From Pseudomonadota bacterium (GTDB lineage Bacteria > Pseudomonadota > Gammaproteobacteria > Steroidobacterales > Woeseiaceae), in assembly GCA_027618995.1 (NCBI GenBank), contig JAQCGO010000003.1:106854-170853 (forward strand): 64,000 bases of DNA, written 5' to 3'. Position 1 is the stretch's first letter, and every line of letters starts with the position of its first letter. Under the pieces are notes generated by a model. It saw nothing but the letters and a program-made list of their open reading frames with translations, ran no database searches and was not told the origin of the DNA. The position numbers and the translations under genes were made by a program. This document shows positions 60,049 through 64,000 of this stretch, one piece after another.

Positions 60049-61640
60049 TGCAGAACGAGCCTTTCGATGTCGCCATCATCGGTGCCGGCATCAACGGTGC
60101 CGGCATTGCCCGCGATGCCGCATTGCGTGGACTGCGCGTCGTCGTCATCGAGCAGGACGATCTGTGCAGCGGTACCTCAGCGGTGTCGAGTCGCCTGATT
60201 CACGGCGGATTACGCTATCTTGAATTCGGTGAATTTCCGCTGGTATTCGAGTCGTTGCGCGAACGCATCGTGCTGCGGAGGATCGCGCCACACTTGGTCA
60301 AACCGCTGCGCATTACCATTCCGATCTATGCCTCGGGGCGGCGCAGCAAGTGCCTGATTCGTCTCGGCATGATCGCTTACGATTTGCTGTCCATCGGAAA
60401 ATCCGTCGCGGGCCATGACATGCTGGACCGGGCGGAAATTCTGGCCGCAGAGCCCGGACTGGCGCACGACGGGCTGCTGGGCGCTGCACGCTACTTTGAT
60501 GCGCAAGTCGCATTTGCCGAGCGACTGGTGCTCGAGAATCTGCTCGCCGCGCGTGCGGCTGGCGCCGAGATTCTGACCTACCATCGCGTCACGCGTATCA
60601 ATATTGACGCGGGCCAGGTCAGCTCGCTCGATTGCATCGATTTCATGTCGCAGCAATCGCGGCGAGTTGCGGCGCGAAGCATCGTTAATGCCGCGGGCCC
60701 CTGGGTTGACTCAGTTCTGGCCGTTGCTCGTGACGATGTGCGGCGCCAGATCGGGGGCACCAAGGGCAGCCATGTCGTGGTAGGGAAATTTGCCGGTGCG
60801 CCGAGTGATGCTTTCTACGTTGAAGCGGCGGCAGATGGCCGGCCATTCTTCATTATCCCCTGGAACGAGCAATACCTTATCGGTACTACCGATATTCGTT
60901 TTGATGGCGATCTCGCCGCCATACGTGCCTCGCGGGACGAGGTCGACTATTTGCTGGCGGAAACGAATCGCGTGTTTCCCGCCGCGCACTTGAGCGTCGC
61001 CGACGTTCATTACAGTTACGCGGGTGTGCGGCCATTGCCGCGACAGGATCGTGGGCCTGAGTCGTCCATTACGCGACGGCATATCATTCGCAAGCACCGA
61101 AAATTCGCACGCGGTCTGCTGTCGATTATCGGTGGCAAGTTAACGACCTATCGAAATCTGGCTGAGCAAACGGTAAACCGGCTCGCGAAGGAGCTGGGTC
61201 GAAAATTGCCCAAAGCCCGGACGCGCGAAACACTATTGCCCGGTGCCTATCGAATCGACGCGGCGCGTGCCAGGCTGGAGTCGCTGACTATCACGCCATC
61301 GCTGTCAACGGCCGGCGTTGAGCGGCTACTCAATATCTACGGCGGGCGGGCGCTGGAACTCATGGAGTTCGCCGCTGGCGAGCCGGATCTGTTGCGCTGC
61401 ATCGATGCTGACAACACGGTGCTGGCCGTCGAAGCCGTGTTCGCGCTGCGCGTGGAAATGGCGTGCACGCTGGTCGACATTGTCTATCGCCGGCTGATGC
61501 TGGGGCTGCGCGCAGATCAGGGTCGGCCAACGTATGCGGCGATCGCCGCCCTTGCCGCGGCCGAAGGTCTGTGGGATGCCGCTCGGCAGGCGCGGGAACT
61601 CGCGGCACTCGGTGCCTATGGCAATTCTTTGCGCCTGTAG
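60048..61640 (+). CDS. glpD: Aerobic glycerol-3-phosphate dehydrogenase
   Basis: A 530-residue FAD flavoprotein at the inner membrane that oxidises glycerol-3-phosphate to DHAP and reduces quinone. 'VAIIGAGINGAGIARDAALR' is the FAD-binding Rossmann motif, with 'GTSAVSSRLIHGGLRYLEFG', 'GTKGSHVVVGKFAG' and 'LIGTTDIRFDGD' downstream. It works with glycerol kinase, encoded 21 kb upstream. Starts within the proA stop codon (TGATG). Confidence 0.96.
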   Translation: MQNEPFDVAIIGAGINGAGIARDAALRGLRVVVIEQDDLCSGTSAVSSRLIHGGLRYLEFGEFPLVFESLRERIVLRRIAPHLVKPLRITIPIYASGRRSKCLIRLGMIAYDLLSIGKSVAGHDMLDRAEILAAEPGLAHDGLLGAARYFDAQVAFAERLVLENLLAARAAGAEILTYHRVTRINIDAGQVSSLDCIDFMSQQSRRVAARSIVNAAGPWVDSVLAVARDDVRRQIGGTKGSHVVVGKFAGAPSDAFYVEAAADGRPFFIIPWNEQYLIGTTDIRFDGDLAAIRASRDEVDYLLAETNRVFPAAHLSVADVHYSYAGVRPLPRQDRGPESSITRRHIIRKHRKFARGLLSIIGGKLTTYRNLAEQTVNRLAKELGRKLPKARTRETLLPGAYRIDAARARLESLTITPSLSTAGVERLLNIYGGRALELMEFAAGEPDLLRCIDADNTVLAVEAVFALRVEMACTLVDIVYRRLMLGLRADQGRPTYAAIAALAAAEGLWDAARQARELAALGAYGNSLRL

Positions 61641-61694
61641 CAGCGGCGGGTCATTATAATTCGACCCATCTGAGCACCAACCAACAAAGAGTCG

Positions 61695-63935
61695 ATGATG
61701 TCGAATTGTCTGAATGTACGCGGGCTGTCAGTACTGCTCGCGCTGGCGATTGTCGTTGCGAGCACAACCACACAAGCCGAAGTCGCAAATCAATCCAAAA
61801 ACAGCGATCGCCCGCGTGTCGGCCTTGTACTCGGTGGTGGTGGCGCGCGCGGGGCCGCACATATCGGTGTATTGCAGGAGCTGGAACGCCTGCGTGTACC
61901 AATCGACGCAATCGCGGGAACCAGCATGGGTGCCATTGTCGGCGGCCTGTATGCCTCGGGAATGAGCGCCGACGAACTGGAGCAGCTCGTCAATTCACTC
62001 GATTGGGCCAGGGTGCTGTCGGACACGCCGGAGCGAAGCAACCTCAATTTCAGGCGCAAGCAGGATGACGTGCAATACCCGGTCGAACTGGAGCTCGGAT
62101 TACGAGACGGCACCCTGGTTCTGCCTATGGGTTTAGTGCAAGGTCAAAACCTGGGGTTGCTGCTGCACGACCTGACGGCTGGCGTCGCGCACATCGAAAA
62201 CTACGACAACTTGCCCATCCCGTTTCGGGCGGTGGCTTCGAATATTGAAACCGGTGATGTGCATGTCATGGCCAGCGGTGATCTTGCGGAATCGATTCGC
62301 GCCAGTATGTCGGTTCCTGGAATGATCGCTCCCATCAGACTCGATGGAAAATTGCTGGTAGACGGCGGGATCGTGGCCAACCTGCCCATCGATGTCATGC
62401 GCAGCATGGATGTCGACATCATTATCGCCGTGGACGTCGAGTTTCCGTTGTACTCGCCGCAAGAGTTGCAGTCGGCAACCGCAATCACTGAACAGATGCT
62501 CACGATTCTGACGCGCAAGGAGACGCTTAGGCAGATTGCGACCCTGCAACCCAGTGATGTTCTTATAAGGCCGCAGCTGGGCACACTCTCGTCCAGTGAT
62601 TTTTCCGCTTCGGCCGACGCAATCTCGAAAGGCATTGCCGCCGCAATTCAAGCCGAAGGTCGTTTACAGGAACTGGCTGTCGATGAACAGGCCTTTGTTG
62701 TGTACAGCGCCGGCCGCAAGCCGGCTGCTAGGGCTTTGGAGTCGCTCGCATTCGTACGCATTGAGCACGACGACCCGATAGCGACTTCGCTGTTACGGTC
62801 GCGACTGGGTGTGTTCGTGGGTGACGCTATCGATGAACAGGCGTTGGCCGCCGGCGCAGGTCGCGTGTACGCCCTCGATTTGTATCAGCGAGTCGGCTAT
62901 CAGTTGGTCGAGGAAGACGGTGAAGTCGGGGTCATATATACCGCTGTCGCGAAGAGCTGGGGACCCGACTTCGTCAACATAGGTGTCTCAGTAGAGGACG
63001 ATTCCGACGGCTCCACAGGCTTCAATGTACTGGGCCGCCTGACTCGCACAGGCCTGAACAGCAGGGGAGCCGAGTGGCGCACTGACTTTCAACTTGGTAC
63101 GGATTTGTCGCTATTCTCGGAGTATTACCAGCTGTTTGGTGCGCGCCTCAATTACTTTGTCGCGCCGTATGTTGATCTGCAACAGCGTAACCAGAACATA
63201 TTCGTCGACGACCAGGCGACCGCGCAGTTGCGTGTAATCAGCGACGAATTCGGTCTCGATTTTGGCATGGAACTCGGAGCTACTGGTGAGCTTCGTTCGG
63301 GTGTCTACAGTGGCAGCGGCGAGTCGCGCATAAAGATCGGTGATCCGAGGATGCCGAAAAATGAATACGATACAGGCGGCGTATTTGCCGAGCTGCAGTT
63401 GGATACGTTTGACGACTCACGCTTTCCGCGTAGCGGTAGCAGGGCAACGCTTCACTGGGACATGTCGCGGCAATCGCTGGGTGCTGATCGAAATTTCGAA
63501 ACACTTGAGGCCGACTACTTGTCGGCATGGAGCCGGGGCAAGAGCACGTTGCAACTGGGTCTGAGTTATGCCACGACGTTCGACGCGGACGATCTGCCGC
63601 AGGAGTACTTCCCGATGGGCGGTTTTCTGCGCTTGTCCGGCCTCGAGCGCGGGCGAATCAGCGGCCCGCACGCGGCGCTCGGACGCCTGATTTATTATCG
63701 GCTGGTCAGCGATTACACCGGAGGCCTGTTCGATGTTCCCGTCTATCTCGGTGGCTCCCTCGAAGCGGGTGGCGTCTGGCAGTCGCGTTCCGATATGAGT
63801 TTTGATTCGTCGGTGACGAGCGGCAGCCTGTTTGCCGCATTCGATGCCTATTTTGGTGCGATTTATTTTGCGGCCGGATTTGCCGAGGGTGGCGAACGGA
63901 CGTACTACCTGCTGATTGGATCGCCGGCGCGCTAG
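61695..63935 (+). CDS. Patatin-like phospholipase with outer-membrane barrel (PlpD / type Vd autotransporter)
   Basis: A 746-residue protein with a signal peptide ('LSVLLALAIVVASTTTQAE'), a patatin domain with oxyanion loop 'LVLGGGGARGAAHIGVLQEL', nucleophile 'GTSMGAIVGG' and catalytic Asp in 'LLVDGGIVANLPIDVM', a POTRA-like segment (about 340-400) and a C-terminal Omp85-type barrel. The plan matches Pseudomonas PlpD, in which the patatin domain is secreted through its own barrel. ATG 61695 and 61698 are equivalent choices. Substrate probably phospholipid. Confidence 0.92.
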   Translation: MMSNCLNVRGLSVLLALAIVVASTTTQAEVANQSKNSDRPRVGLVLGGGGARGAAHIGVLQELERLRVPIDAIAGTSMGAIVGGLYASGMSADELEQLVNSLDWARVLSDTPERSNLNFRRKQDDVQYPVELELGLRDGTLVLPMGLVQGQNLGLLLHDLTAGVAHIENYDNLPIPFRAVASNIETGDVHVMASGDLAESIRASMSVPGMIAPIRLDGKLLVDGGIVANLPIDVMRSMDVDIIIAVDVEFPLYSPQELQSATAITEQMLTILTRKETLRQIATLQPSDVLIRPQLGTLSSSDFSASADAISKGIAAAIQAEGRLQELAVDEQAFVVYSAGRKPAARALESLAFVRIEHDDPIATSLLRSRLGVFVGDAIDEQALAAGAGRVYALDLYQRVGYQLVEEDGEVGVIYTAVAKSWGPDFVNIGVSVEDDSDGSTGFNVLGRLTRTGLNSRGAEWRTDFQLGTDLSLFSEYYQLFGARLNYFVAPYVDLQQRNQNIFVDDQATAQLRVISDEFGLDFGMELGATGELRSGVYSGSGESRIKIGDPRMPKNEYDTGGVFAELQLDTFDDSRFPRSGSRATLHWDMSRQSLGADRNFETLEADYLSAWSRGKSTLQLGLSYATTFDADDLPQEYFPMGGFLRLSGLERGRISGPHAALGRLIYYRLVSDYTGGLFDVPVYLGGSLEAGGVWQSRSDMSFDSSVTSGSLFAAFDAYFGAIYFAAGFAEGGERTYYLLIGSPAR

Positions 63936-64000
63936 TGTCCCGTTTGATTAGTTCGTTTACTTTCACGCGTCGGCATGCTGTTTAGCGCGGTTGGTCGCAG
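63936..64000. other. Window end, nothing identified
   Basis: The last 65 bases follow the patatin stop. I see no gene start, terminator or repeat here. Confidence 0.4.

Noticed and set aside
1-64000. tRNA, rRNA, CRISPR array, intact insertion sequence or prophage
   Set aside because: No such genes, repeat-spacer pattern, transposase or phage structural genes were found in a read of the window.

Overview
The window reads as chromosomal DNA of a free-living, heterotrophic, Gram-negative proteobacterium. It is GC-rich by eye and densely coded, with many 1-11 nt stop/start overlaps, lipoprotein signals with clear lipoboxes, outer-membrane barrel proteins and a DUF4124 protein. The gene content (RhlE-type helicase, GlpK/GlpD, ProBA, acetolactate synthase, PlpD-type patatin, NorC/NorB-like pair, HemN, CtaA) fits a respiratory gammaproteobacterium, perhaps a marine sediment lineage such as Woeseiaceae. 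That placement is inference; no rRNA or tRNA gene is present to test it.

Layout. 1-9.4 kb: end of a zinc/manganese ABC importer, two hypothetical envelope proteins, an RhlE-like helicase, a sterol-desaturase remnant, an organophosphate transporter, a HAD hydrolase, an M50-type membrane protease and a 5-alpha-reductase-like protein. 9.4-21 kb: two genes split by in-frame stops (DUF2235 hydrolase, beta-lactamase-fold lipoprotein), a MetF-like reductase, an Lrp regulator with a methyltransferase, a divergent NorC/NorB-like pair, an SH3b-collagen-S74 surface protein, a lipase, and a scar joining two truncated genes. 21-30 kb: MBL hydrolase and M20 peptidase, a beta-alanine-type catabolic pair (aminotransferase plus MmsA) divergent from a cupin regulator, a branched-chain aminotransferase, HemN, heme A synthase and an LldD-like dehydrogenase. 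30-38.7 kb: cold-shock protein, an eight-heme cytochrome with TPRs, a decayed TSUP permease, acetoacetyl-CoA synthetase, a thioesterase and glycerol kinase. 38.7-52.8 kb: a signalling/envelope gene cluster (see below). 52.9-64 kb: pterin dehydratase, threonine dehydratase, a broken ParA, divergent acetolactate synthase subunits, ProB-ProA, GlpD and a PlpD-like patatin.

The most interesting region is 38698-52756. It contains a Ser/Thr kinase with a four-zinc-ribbon tail and an overlapping PP2C phosphatase. After these come a Gly/Pro-rich lipoprotein, a second lipoprotein, a kinase-TM-TPR protein, an FHA-like/PEGA/formylglycine-enzyme-like protein, a small secreted protein, a MotA/TolQ/ExbB-like channel, an actin/Hsp70-like protein with a C-terminal FHA domain, and two vWA proteins. 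Each vWA protein has one N-terminal membrane helix with an Asp in a MotB/ExbD-like context. I propose a phospho-regulated, proton-motive-force-driven envelope machine in which vWA domains replace the usual OmpA or ExbD periplasmic domain. No T6SS, flagellar or Zorya C/D genes are nearby.

A second theme is gene decay. Three genes carry an in-frame nonsense codon and three loci show truncation or deletion scars. Sequencing or assembly error must be excluded before calling this genome erosion. No tRNA, rRNA, CRISPR array, intact insertion sequence or prophage was seen, and no gap without a gene exceeds about 270 bases.
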